Shown: one piece after another, positions 22,831 through 31,723 of the stretch
How positions within the stretch are numbered: the stretch's first letter is position 1
Layout: every line of letters begins with the position of its first letter
NCBI GenBank assembly: GCA_049613665.1
Contig: JBMZCV010000029.1
Coordinates: 1 to 36,250, forward strand
Reading direction: 5' to 3'
Length of the DNA: 36,250 nt
Origin: JBMZCV01 sp049613665
GTDB taxonomy: Bacteria > Bacteroidota > Bacteroidia > Chitinophagales > UBA2359
Translations under genes and position numbers: made by a program
Notes under the pieces: generated by a model
Databases searched by the model: none
What the model was told of the DNA's origin: nothing
The model's input: only the letters and a program-made list of their open reading frames with translations

Positions 22831-23928
22831 ATGATGTATTTTGAAACGATAAGAGAGCTTACCAAATCAATACCAACAACATTAGTTGATTTTTCGCAAA
22901 AAAGAAAAAGGTCATCACCACCAACCCAAGCATCTTCAAACTTTATAACAAATAAAGAACAGGGAGATTGGGCTGAATTGTTGATATTTAGAGCTATCAA
23001 TGAAACTTTTGATGGATATGTAGCTGTAAGATATGGAAAATCAGATGATTTGATTGCTGGTGATGCAGGATTTGATGTTTTTTATAATGAATTTCAAGAT
23101 GAATTAGACACGATTGGCAAACGTCCAGATTTATTAATTTTTAAAGAAGATGATTTCAATCAAGCTTTAGGCTACGACATTAGCAAATTAGCACATTCAT
23201 CAATTGATAATTATGTAAAAAAAGCAGTAGCAGGCTTAGAAATTCGTTCAAGTGCATTTTTGATTGATAAATATGAGGCTCTAATGCAACATCGAACCCA
23301 ATCAAGTTTGGAAAAAGCGTTTCAAATTAAAGCTAAAATTATTGATGAGTATTCTGATATTTTGCTTCAGCCGAAAAAAAGAAAATATCTTGACATTCTG
23401 AATAATATCAACAAAGAAACAATTTTTGCTATTTCATTTAGAAGACCAAGTTGGAACGCAACAGAACGACTTTCAGAATTAACACTTTTGTTCAAAGAGT
23501 TAAAAGAAGCTATAAAAATTGCTCAAAAAAGAGATTATTTGAGCATCACACCAAAAGTTGAAGATTTGAAAGTTGTGTATAAATGGATTGAAAGCTTTCA
23601 TGTACCTCATTTTTATCTACAAGTTTTTTTTGATAAAGCTTATGGTATTTCTTTTGAAGAAATATTATCTATGATAACGAATAGTGATAAAGAAGGTGTT
23701 TTTTATGAAATAGGCAAAGACATCAAAAATCAAAATAAAACAACCATTAAAATAAACACTAGAAAAACGCATCAAGTTGCTTATAAGATTGATGAACCTG
23801 AACATAAAAGCGTAAGGCGAGAAATGAATAGAGGCAGATTGCTTTTCTATGTTACCTTTGATAAAGGCACAGCATATTTGGACATTGACAATCTCAAAGA
23901 ACTACTCAATCTATCAACTACAAAGTAA
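22831..23928 (+). CDS. Type II restriction endonuclease, PD-(D/E)XK type (possibly AccI-like)
   Basis: The 365-residue protein directly precedes and overlaps by one base an adenine methyltransferase, the usual arrangement of a type II system. A likely catalytic core is E49 (GDWAELLIF), PD at 99-100 (GKRPDLLIFKE) and LEIRSS (E137, R139), which has the place of the common ExK-SS motif with Arg instead of Lys. The overall sequence resembles the AccI-type endonucleases (GTMKAC) as far as can be judged by eye, so the recognition site is uncertain. Two ATG codons, at 22831 and 22834, are possible starts. It would cut unmodified incoming DNA. Confidence 0.75.
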   Translation: MMYFETIRELTKSIPTTLVDFSQKRKRSSPPTQASSNFITNKEQGDWAELLIFRAINETFDGYVAVRYGKSDDLIAGDAGFDVFYNEFQDELDTIGKRPDLLIFKEDDFNQALGYDISKLAHSSIDNYVKKAVAGLEIRSSAFLIDKYEALMQHRTQSSLEKAFQIKAKIIDEYSDILLQPKKRKYLDILNNINKETIFAISFRRPSWNATERLSELTLLFKELKEAIKIAQKRDYLSITPKVEDLKVVYKWIESFHVPHFYLQVFFDKAYGISFEEILSMITNSDKEGVFYEIGKDIKNQNKTTIKINTRKTHQVAYKIDEPEHKSVRREMNRGRLLFYVTFDKGTAYLDIDNLKELLNLSTTK

Positions 23929-25508
23929 TGACATTAGAAAAAATATACACAAAAAAAGTTGATTTATCGCATCGCAAACAATACGCCCAATTTTTCACAC
24001 CAGAAGCTATTGCCGATTTGATGGTAGATTGGGTTTTGAAAAATAAATCGTTGGAAAAGGTGCTTGAACCAGCTTTTGGCCTTGGCGTTTTTACTCGTTT
24101 ACTTTTGCAAAAAAAGCCGCTGCTTGATATAAAAGGTTTTGATGTTGATTCTACTATTTTTGAGATGGCAAACAGCGTTTTTAGCTCATTTCTAAATGTT
24201 AATTTAATTTTAGAAGACTATTTATTCAATGATTGGAATAATAAATATGATGGTATTTTGTGCAATCCACCGTATTTCAAGTTTCAAGATTATGAAAACA
24301 AAACTGCTATTAATGAAATAAAGAAAAGGCTGAATATCAAACTAAATGGTTTCACAAATATCTATACGCTTTTTTTGCTCAAGTCTATTTATCAGTTGAA
24401 TGAAGGAGGCAAAGCAGCTTATATTATTCCTTCCGAATTTTTAAATTCCGATTATGGAAAGTTTGTTAAGCAATATTTAATTGAAACAAACACGCTTAAA
24501 CATCTTATTATTTTCGATTTTAAAGAAAAAGTATTTGATGATGCCCTTACGACAAGTGCCATTTTATTGTTGTCAAAAGATACATATACACAAAATGTGC
24601 ATTTTTCAAACATAAAAAACCAATCACAATTTGAAGCTATAAGTAAATATATAAAAGGTAAAAAGGTTAGCTTTCCCAAAAAAACAATGCCACTAAAAAC
24701 ACTAAATCCTAATGTAAAATGGCGAAGTTATTATCAAAAACAATTGAGTAAACAGTATAAAAATCTCGTACCTTTCAATAAAGTTGCTAAAGTTGTACGA
24801 GGTATCGCAACAGGTGCGAATGCTTATTTTGTATTTAATAGCGAAAAAGTAACAACTTATCAGCTTCCTACAACAAGCTTATTGCCTTGCATTACGAAAT
24901 CAAAAGACGTACAATCGCCTTTTTTTACGCCTAATAATTTTAATGATTTGAAGGCTAAAAATGCCAATGTCTTTTTGTTTAATGCAGGAAAAACGCCTAC
25001 TGAAACTAAGGTTTTAGAATATATTTCGCTTGGAGAAGAACAGCTTATTCACAAAAAATACCTAACTTCAAAAAGAAATCCTTGGTTTATACTTGAAAAT
25101 AGGCCGCCTTCGCCTATTTGGGTAAGCGTTTTTAATAGAAATAAAGTGAAATTTGTGAGAAATGAAGCTGAAATTTCAAATTTGACGACATTTCATTGCA
25201 TTTATTTAAAAAAGGATATTTTTAATAAAATAGATGTCGATTTGTTATTTGCTTACCTTCTAACAGATATTGCAAAAGAGATTTTTAGCGATAACAGAAG
25301 AGAGTACGGCGATGGTTTAAAGAAATTTGAACCAAACGATTTAAACAATGGTTTGATGCTAGATTTATCTTTATTATCAAAACAAGAAGTAAAGAAAATT
25401 AAAAACTTGTATTTCAAATATAGGCATTCTGTTTTAGAAAAAAATGAAAATCAAGATTTGATAAGGCAAATAGAATTTATTTTGAAGCGAAAATATTCAG
25501 CTACCTAA
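23928..25508 (+). CDS. N6-adenine DNA methyltransferase of the type II R-M system
   Basis: The 526-residue enzyme has the gamma-class (TaqI-like) order: motif X (QYAQFFTPE, 18-26), SAM-binding motif I (EPAFGLGVFTRLLL, 48-61), and catalytic motif IV NPPY (113-116), followed by motif VI-like GGKAAYIIPSEFLNS. The second half is the target-recognition part, beginning near VVRGIATGANAYFVF, a hallmark of M.TaqI-type enzymes. It methylates adenine within the site cut by the partner endonuclease. The ATG at 23928-23930 overlaps the endonuclease stop (TAATG), suggesting translational coupling. Like its partner it is very AT-rich, in line with its neighbours. No controller (C protein) gene was seen. 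Confidence 0.93.
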   Translation: MTLEKIYTKKVDLSHRKQYAQFFTPEAIADLMVDWVLKNKSLEKVLEPAFGLGVFTRLLLQKKPLLDIKGFDVDSTIFEMANSVFSSFLNVNLILEDYLFNDWNNKYDGILCNPPYFKFQDYENKTAINEIKKRLNIKLNGFTNIYTLFLLKSIYQLNEGGKAAYIIPSEFLNSDYGKFVKQYLIETNTLKHLIIFDFKEKVFDDALTTSAILLLSKDTYTQNVHFSNIKNQSQFEAISKYIKGKKVSFPKKTMPLKTLNPNVKWRSYYQKQLSKQYKNLVPFNKVAKVVRGIATGANAYFVFNSEKVTTYQLPTTSLLPCITKSKDVQSPFFTPNNFNDLKAKNANVFLFNAGKTPTETKVLEYISLGEEQLIHKKYLTSKRNPWFILENRPPSPIWVSVFNRNKVKFVRNEAEISNLTTFHCIYLKKDIFNKIDVDLLFAYLLTDIAKEIFSDNRREYGDGLKKFEPNDLNNGLMLDLSLLSKQEVKKIKNLYFKYRHSVLEKNENQDLIRQIEFILKRKYSAT

Positions 25509-25511
25509 AAC

Positions 25512-25566
25512 AAATCGCTCTATCATGCAAAAAAACATTACACAATAAAGCGATTTTATTTATTTT
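25512..25566. terminator. Possible terminator between the R-M operon and the modular secreted protein
   Basis: AAATCGCT (25512-25519) pairs with AGCGATTT (25549-25556), followed by a T-rich stretch. The 29-base loop makes it weak, but it is the only candidate between two convergent genes. Confidence 0.4.
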
Positions 25567-25586
25567 TCTAAAGCAAAAAACAGTAA

Positions 25587-28500
25587 TTAATACCGTATCA
25601 GCGAAACACCAATTTTGCTTAAAGAAGGCAGATAAGCATTAAAATCTGCTATTGTCACATGGCCATCTAAAGTAGCATCGCCATCGGTATAAACATTGAT
25701 AAAAGAAGATTCGGCAGCATAATAATTGAAATCAAACACTGAGATAATGCCGTTGCTATCGAAATCACCTGATATGCAAGCATAAGTGTTGTCAGACATT
25801 TCGGTAAGTTGTGAAGTACCTTCCAAAACATTTGCTGTTTGCGTAAAATCATAAGGCGTGTTGTTTGGCAAAGTGACTATAAAATTGCTTGCCAAAGCGA
25901 TATGATTTCGGTGACGAAAAACGATTACATAATCCATATTTTGCGGTGTATCATATAGTTTTATGCCTGTTGTACCATCCAAATCTTGCACACTACCATC
26001 ATTTAGCAAAAATGCTGCTCGGCTTTCAATAATTATATTGCTGTTGGCTGCATCTCTTATCTCAACTAAAACCCAATCGACTACATTTGTCGGAATGTCA
26101 TTTGCAGAAGCTACACTTTCTGTACCTTCATAGTTCCATGGCGAGCGGTTGTAAGGTTGTGTTGTTGGAATAAAATCTTTATCTCGCAAAACAGTAGTCA
26201 TCAACCCACTATTTGTATTGTAACAGCCAGATAAGTTGGCTTTCATTTGCACAACAATAAATTCTGGAGTAGTTATTAAATCTGTTACTTTGAAATTGTC
26301 GAAACCAGCTTCTACTAAGTGGCCTTCGCCAAAATCTGCCGTTTCTATCGTCATTTGCATATTTGCGGTAGGCGTGATGTAGTCGCTCACTCGTATTGTG
26401 TTTTCATACCATTGGCTTTCGAAAGCATCGCCATCAACCACACTTTCTATCAAAACAGTTGTGATACCATTGCTCAATTCTATTGTCAATTCGTCGTCTG
26501 GTGCACCATTTCCGCTAGTATTCAAAAACCATCTTTCGTAGCTCAATTGTGGGTCGTTGTAGCTAGAAAGGTCGAAAATCGGTGATGTCAAAGTCGTTTC
26601 GGCAGCATCTACATCATCTGTTCCTGCACTATCGCTAAAAGCATTTCCTGTCACGAAACATTGTTCGCCCAAATCATTGCTAGAATCAGTATCAGCATTG
26701 ATGATTTCGCTGTTGAAAAATGTACCATAAGGCACAGCACGTTCCCAAATTCCTGCCGTTGCATTGCTGTTTACTGTCCAACCAAAATCGAAAACAAAAT
26801 CATCGGTATAGCCTGTTTCCAATAAAAGAGTGACGTTTGCCGAATTGCTATCATAAAAATTGTCAGCTAAAACAGCAGTTTGAAAGCCCCATTTTCCTGC
26901 AAAAACATCATAGTTGGCAGCCTGCGAAACCGTTGTTGAGAAATTTCCATTAGCATCACTTGTCAGTTCGACATTTGTATTACTATTGCTTACCAAAACT
27001 TCTGCAAAAGGAATAGCTTGGTTATTTTCATCTATCACTTGGCCAATAATCACAACAGGATTTGCAACAGTAACATCTGCTATTTCCAATTTGTCTAAGC
27101 CAGCTTCTACCAAATGGCCATTGCCCAAATCGCCTGTCTCAACGATAAGCTGCATGTTTGCCGTAGGCGTAATAAAATCGTTTACTAAAATGCTACTAGC
27201 TACCCATTGGCTCAGATTTGCATCGTTGCTATTGATTGTTTCTACCGTCACAGTCGTTGAACCATTGGTTAGTTTTATCAACAATTCGTCGTCAGCAGTT
27301 GTATCTCCTCCACTATTTGCAAACCATCTTTCGTAGCTTATTTCGGCATTGTCATAGCTTGTCAAATCGAAAATTGGTGAAGTCAAAATCGTAGAACCAC
27401 CATCTACATCATCAGTACCTGCCGAATTGCTCTCTGCATTTCCTGTAACATAACAATAATCGCCTAAGTCACTATTTGAATCGACATTTGGATTGCTAAA
27501 AAAGCCATTGTTGCTAGTGCCAAAAGGTATGTCACGTTCCCAAATTCCTGCCGTTGCATCACCGTTTATTGTCCAGCCAAAATCTAATGTAAAATCATCA
27601 TAATAGCCAGATTGAAGTGTAAAATCAATCGTTGTATTGTTGTTATCAAAGGTTACATTTTCGGCTACTTGCGAGATATAACCCCATTTTCCAACAAAAA
27701 TATCATAAAGTGTATTCTCGCCTATCATGCTAGTCGAAAAAGCACCACTAGTATTTGTTTGAACACTTGTAATATTTCCATTATTGATAAAAAATAATAC
27801 CGCATCAGATATTCCACTACCGCCTTGCTCATTTATTTGCCCTGTTATCGTAACAGGTACTGGCATAGTTAAAGCAATATTCAAAGTTTCAGTCGTTCCA
27901 TTTGTTAGATTAACAGCAACAGTTTGGCTATAATAACCTGCTTTTTCTATCGTAACTGTATAAGTGCCTGCATCAGCAACCCCTGTAAGATAGCTACCGC
28001 CAAATTCAGAAGTTGTGTTTCCACTCGAATTTTCATTTATTGTTATATTTGCATTTGAAATTGCTGCTCCTGTATTTCCATCTGTAATATTTCCTTGCAA
28101 AAAGCAAGCACCTTGATAAGTAGGTGTCAATACATACAAGCCTTCTTCAATATCGGTCGCCAACAAGTTTCCAGAAGGCAAATAAGGATATACGCCCCAA
28201 CAACCATTGAAGCCGCCACCCGAAAAATTTGGCGAAGTATCATAGTTTCCTACTTCAATAATTTTGTTTGGATAGGTAGCATCTGCAATTACAGCACCAT
28301 CACGATAGTAAGAAATCGTTAGGAAATTTCCATAAACAAAAACATTGTGAGGCATCACATTGCTTCCTGGACTAGATTGAAAACGGTCTGTCTCTTGAAT
28401 ATCGCCCAAATCCGAAACATCAAAAGCATCAATATTAGCATTATTTACTTCATCAGTCGTAAATACATAATTGCCATCATCACTCAACCAAATATTGTGT

Positions 28501-29231
28501 GAAGCACCGCTAGAAGTATTTTCTATAGCCAATACTAAAGGATTATTCTTATCGCTTACTTCCACCACCGAAAAAACACCGTTATTGATTTCGGCTGCCC
28601 ATGCAATATTGTCTCGCACATATATATCATGCACATATCGCTCATTGTAAATACCTAAAATGGGCGGATTCGTAGGGTTTGCTACCAAATCTACGATAAT
28701 CATACCACCAACACCATAATTTGCTCCTACAATATAACCCACGCCAAATTCATCTACAAAAATGTTGTGAGCAGTAGAAAAACTAACATTACTGCCTTGA
28801 TAATTGCCACCTGTCCAATAAGAAACATCGTCATTTGTGATGTTTCCATTAGGCAAAGCACTCATATCTATGATTTGCAAACCACCACCTGCTTCATTAG
28901 TAATATAGGCGAAAGTACCATGTGTTTTTGGGTCTCTCCAAAAAGTATTTGGCCCAGCAACATTAAAAACTTCGATAGGATTGTCTGGATTGGTTACATT
29001 TACGATAGAAGTTTCGTCTTCGGTAGTCACAAGTGCATATTCATTTCCATCGACTGCATACCCCCAAATGTCGCTCATCTCACTACTATATGTCAACTGC
29101 GAGCGAAACGTGATATTATTGTTTTGGGCTTGTACATTTGGTGCAAAACTTGCGATTGCTACTAAACACACGGACAACAACTTGATTAGTTGTGTAAGTT
29201 TAACTTTGTAAAAGTCTTCTTTTTTGTTCAT
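25587..29231 (-). CDS. Large modular secreted protein, choice-of-anchor-B type, with dockerin-like C-terminal repeats
   Basis: The 1214-residue protein starts with a signal peptide (about 1-36, ending VQAQ). Residues 40-370 form a beta-propeller-like LVIVD region with repeated blocks (YALVTTEDETSIVNVTNP; THGTFAYITNEAGGGLQIID; HDIYVRDNIAWAAEINNG; ASHNIWLSDDGNYVFTTDE). A carboxypeptidase-regulatory-like domain covers about 374-455. Two copies of a module follow (458-717 and 726-983), each a regulatory-like domain plus a MAM-like jelly roll. Residues 990-1120 form a domain with VDWVLVEIRDA and VIVFRHRNHIALAS, seen in many Cytophagales extracellular proteins. Dockerin-like calcium loops lie at 1156-1167 and 1183-1196. 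No clear type IX sorting signal is visible at the end (IGVSLIRY). It is probably a cell-surface or secreted adhesin- or substrate-binding protein. Confidence 0.85.
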   Translation of the reverse strand: MNKKEDFYKVKLTQLIKLLSVCLVAIASFAPNVQAQNNNITFRSQLTYSSEMSDIWGYAVDGNEYALVTTEDETSIVNVTNPDNPIEVFNVAGPNTFWRDPKTHGTFAYITNEAGGGLQIIDMSALPNGNITNDDVSYWTGGNYQGSNVSFSTAHNIFVDEFGVGYIVGANYGVGGMIIVDLVANPTNPPILGIYNERYVHDIYVRDNIAWAAEINNGVFSVVEVSDKNNPLVLAIENTSSGASHNIWLSDDGNYVFTTDEVNNANIDAFDVSDLGDIQETDRFQSSPGSNVMPHNVFVYGNFLTISYYRDGAVIADATYPNKIIEVGNYDTSPNFSGGGFNGCWGVYPYLPSGNLLATDIEEGLYVLTPTYQGACFLQGNITDGNTGAAISNANITINENSSGNTTSEFGGSYLTGVADAGTYTVTIEKAGYYSQTVAVNLTNGTTETLNIALTMPVPVTITGQINEQGGSGISDAVLFFINNGNITSVQTNTSGAFSTSMIGENTLYDIFVGKWGYISQVAENVTFDNNNTTIDFTLQSGYYDDFTLDFGWTINGDATAGIWERDIPFGTSNNGFFSNPNVDSNSDLGDYCYVTGNAESNSAGTDDVDGGSTILTSPIFDLTSYDNAEISYERWFANSGGDTTADDELLIKLTNGSTTVTVETINSNDANLSQWVASSILVNDFITPTANMQLIVETGDLGNGHLVEAGLDKLEIADVTVANPVVIIGQVIDENNQAIPFAEVLVSNSNTNVELTSDANGNFSTTVSQAANYDVFAGKWGFQTAVLADNFYDSNSANVTLLLETGYTDDFVFDFGWTVNSNATAGIWERAVPYGTFFNSEIINADTDSSNDLGEQCFVTGNAFSDSAGTDDVDAAETTLTSPIFDLSSYNDPQLSYERWFLNTSGNGAPDDELTIELSNGITTVLIESVVDGDAFESQWYENTIRVSDYITPTANMQMTIETADFGEGHLVEAGFDNFKVTDLITTPEFIVVQMKANLSGCYNTNSGLMTTVLRDKDFIPTTQPYNRSPWNYEGTESVASANDIPTNVVDWVLVEIRDAANSNIIIESRAAFLLNDGSVQDLDGTTGIKLYDTPQNMDYVIVFRHRNHIALASNFIVTLPNNTPYDFTQTANVLEGTSQLTEMSDNTYACISGDFDSNGIISVFDFNYYAAESSFINVYTDGDATLDGHVTIADFNAYLPSLSKIGVSLIRY
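26283..27056 (-). repeat. Second copy of the regulatory + MAM-like module
   Basis: It encodes residues 726-983 and is parallel to 27081-27860. Both copies share DFGWT(I/V)N, ATAGIWER, GTDDVD, LTSPIFDL, YERWF and the end TPTANMQ(L/M)...GHLVEAG. Divergence at silent and coding positions suggests an old internal duplication. Confidence 0.85.
27081..27860 (-). repeat. First copy of the regulatory + MAM-like module
   Basis: It encodes residues 458-717 with a short strand-rich domain (TITGQINEQGGSGISDA) and a jelly-roll-like domain (from GYYDDFTLDFGWT to GHLVEAGLDKLEI). See the second copy at 26283-27056 for the shared landmarks. Confidence 0.85.
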
Positions 29232-29419
29232 ATTGAATGATTAATCTAAATGATAGTTCCTTTTTTAGTGAATGTTGAATAGGATTTATTATAACTATTT
29301 AAATCTGAGCTTTTGAGGTAAAAAATCAGACTATTTTTTTAAACAAAATTGTCACGACGTAAATAGTTACGGGTTATTTAAGAAAGGTTGTTTAGGTTTT
29401 ATAGCTAAAAAAATATGGT

Positions 29420-29612
29420 TTAAGTGTCAAATACTGTTTAATAATTTGCAACTCACGCATTAAAAACCAATGTGCTAGTTTTAACAAAAAAATCTTTTTA
29501 CACATGAAGCATATATAATTAATCAATATAATTCATTTTAATTGTTAAAACATTGATAATCAAGGCACTAGCTTTAACAAATGAGCAACTTATTTCTCTT
29601 GTTTGACTATAA
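29420..29612 (-). repeat. MITE/REP-like palindromic elements, two degenerate copies (reverse)
   Basis: On the minus strand the right-hand part (29540-29612) reads TAGTCAAACAAGAG and then CTAGTGCCTTGATTATCAAT, matching the 5' half of the family. The left-hand part (29421-29480) reads CTAGCACATTGG...GCGTGAG and ends with hairpin 2, AGTAT-TTG-ACACT (29423-29435), then TTAAA, matching the 3' half. The two are separated by about 60 AT-rich bases and may be overlapping or interrupted copies. Confidence 0.55.
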
Positions 29613-29626
29613 AATAGTTACAAAAC

Positions 29627-29677
29627 AAAAAACCTTGTTGTTCTATCTATTATAGATAAAACAACAAGGTTTTATTA
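29627..29677. terminator. Bidirectional terminator-like hairpin
   Basis: A perfect 14-bp stem, AAAACCTTGTTGTT (29629-29642) with AACAACAAGGTTTT (29660-29673), contains an inner TATCTA/TAGATA stem and is bordered by T- and A-rich runs. It lies after the LRR gene stop (minus strand) and upstream of the large secreted protein. The rest of the 29232-29754 gap holds repeat copy D and AT-rich sequence. Confidence 0.85.
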
Positions 29678-29754
29678 TTTATGTTTATAAATACTATCTT
29701 TTTTTATTTACGTTACTACAATAAAAAAAATGTATTTTTAGTGACACGATAAGC

Positions 29755-31152
29755 TTAGGAAGTAGCAGGCCCCGGATTAGCTTTATTCAAAGTGAGTTCG
29801 ATATAACCCATTTTTTGACTACTCAACAAATTTAATAATTCATTTATTTTATGTCTAAAAACAGCAATTGGAATATCATGGATTGTTAGGGCTTGATACA
29901 CATATTTTAGTTGCAAATTGATGTGTTGCAATATTTTTTGCTGCTGTTCTATCTCCAAATCTACTTGATAATTGAGGTCTATAATTTTTTGCTGGTTAAA
30001 AAGCATAAGATATTCACCCAAATAAATTTGCGTTGCTTCCAAATCCATCACATTGCTATAAATCATTTCTAGTCGAAGGCCTGTTTTTGTAGAAATAATT
30101 TCGAAATGAATAGCTTCGTTTTTTACAGTTGCAACATAGGTATTAAAAAAGTTTAACGTTTGTTTCAATATCACTTGCAAAGGTATTGAAACAGGCAGCT
30201 CGATGCGATAAATTTTTTGATTTGCCACAATATCAATATCATAAGTTAGATACATCATGGTAGCATACAAGCTTTGCTCTGCAATGTGCTGTGGAGGAAA
30301 AAGCAAAGGATTTTCTTCGAGTTCCAAATCAGTCAATTGATATAATTGACAAATTTCTTTAGGCAGCTTTTCAATTTTATTATAAGCAATATCAAGATTT
30401 TTCAACTTTTGCAAATCGCCTATTTCTTTAGGCAAATGTTGTAGTTTATTTGACCGCAAACTCAATGACCGCAATTCCATTAAGTCGCCAATGGCTGCTG
30501 GCAAGTGCGAAATTTGGTTTTTTGACAAATCAATCAAACACAAATTAGATATTTGACAAATGCTCATTGGAAGCAACTCTATTTTGTTGTAGCCTACATT
30601 TAGGTGTGTCAAATTGGCCAAATTAACCAACGAATTGGGCAATGATGTCAATTGATTTTCGCAAGCATTTAGGCTCATCAATTTTTTGAAATTGCCGATA
30701 AAAGCAGGCAATTGCGTCAGTTGATTTTCAGAACAATCAAATTCTGTGAGCTGCATCAAATTTTTGAAAGAGTTAGGTAAGCTTTTCAACTTATTAGAAC
30801 TCAAATTAAAGCGTTGCAATTGGCATAGGTTTCCAATATTTTCGGGTATTTTTTTTAACTTATTGTGACTAATATCTAGTTCCCTAAGCTCATGTAACTG
30901 TGTCAAGCTATCAGGCAAACTTTCCAAATCATTATAATCCAAGTTTAGATGTTTCAAATTGGTAAGCAAACCAATCTCTTTTGGCAAGCTACGCAAACTA
31001 TTATCACTCAAATCAAGGCTTTCAAGATGTGTCAATAAGGCTATTTCACGCGGTAATTCTGTAAGATCACTATTAAAAAGTGATAGTGTGGGTTGTTTTG
31101 TATCTGCAACTTCTTGAATAGTTTTCAACAATTTTTCTCTGCTCATGGACAT
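29755..31152 (-). CDS. Leucine-rich repeat protein with unknown C-terminal domain
   Basis: The 465-residue protein has 12 consecutive LRRs of 23 residues from about residue 23 to 290, with the pattern LxxLdLsxNxLxxLPxxIgxLxxL (for example HLNLDYNDLESLPDS, LKNLDIAYNKIEKLPKE). This is the bacterial class with the LP pair, also seen in animal and plant intracellular LRR proteins. There is no signal peptide, so it is probably cytoplasmic. The last 170 residues form a different domain starting near ATMMYLTYDIDIVANQKIY. It is charged and probably helical in part (LEIEQQQKILQHINLQLKYVYQAL), and was not recognised. LRR solenoids usually bind proteins. There is no kinase, GTPase (Roc) or TIR domain attached. 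Confidence 0.9.
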   Translation of the reverse strand: MSMSREKLLKTIQEVADTKQPTLSLFNSDLTELPREIALLTHLESLDLSDNSLRSLPKEIGLLTNLKHLNLDYNDLESLPDSLTQLHELRELDISHNKLKKIPENIGNLCQLQRFNLSSNKLKSLPNSFKNLMQLTEFDCSENQLTQLPAFIGNFKKLMSLNACENQLTSLPNSLVNLANLTHLNVGYNKIELLPMSICQISNLCLIDLSKNQISHLPAAIGDLMELRSLSLRSNKLQHLPKEIGDLQKLKNLDIAYNKIEKLPKEICQLYQLTDLELEENPLLFPPQHIAEQSLYATMMYLTYDIDIVANQKIYRIELPVSIPLQVILKQTLNFFNTYVATVKNEAIHFEIISTKTGLRLEMIYSNVMDLEATQIYLGEYLMLFNQQKIIDLNYQVDLEIEQQQKILQHINLQLKYVYQALTIHDIPIAVFRHKINELLNLLSSQKMGYIELTLNKANPGPATS

Positions 31153-31297
31153 ACTTTCAATTTTTGATAGTTAAATATACGGAAAGTAATAAGATGTGAT
31201 ACATATTTAATAAAAAAATGGAATTACCGTGACACTTATATATTATAAAGCATGAATACGTTTAACAAAACATATCATTATAACTATATTATATACA

Positions 31298-31400
31298 AAT
31301 CTCAAGCACTATTTAATGATAAGCAGCTTCGTTGCTAACACATTAAAAATGAAAGTGTTAGCTTTAACGAGATGTCACATTATTTTTGTCTGACTACTTA
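31298..31400 (-). repeat. MITE/REP-like palindromic element, copy E (reverse)
   Basis: On the minus strand it begins TAAGTAGTCAGACAAA. Hairpin 1 is perfect at the base: GCTAACAC (31334-31341) with GTGTTAGC (31355-31362). Hairpin 2 is partly lost (AGTGCTTGAG), so the 3' end is decayed. The remaining parts of the 31153-31723 gap are AT-rich with no credible gene or promoter. Confidence 0.75.
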
Positions 31401-31723
31401 TTATATCAAATAACACATACTTTTTCGATTATAACATTTAGCAAGTTATCTTTATTTGACTATTTCTTTACCTTTTTTGGCTTTCAAAAACATCAATAAC
31501 AACTAGCATTTTGCATATTGTCTTGCATCTAGCTATTTAACCATCGAATCTCATGCCAAGTTGCATTTTTTAAATCAAGAAAATGTCTTTGCCTATCATT
31601 TTCTCCAAATATTTTTTCTTTTTTTTTCAAAACAAAAACATAGCTTGCACATTTTTATTTTTTTACTTGAAGGGTATTTTTAAAAAAAATGAGCTTAAAA
31701 AAGTGCCTTTCCATCAAAATTTA

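Noticed and set aside
27612..29211. Several plus-strand open frames within the large secreted-protein gene
   Set aside because: They are antisense to domains with clear repeat and motif conservation on the minus strand and are broken into short pieces.
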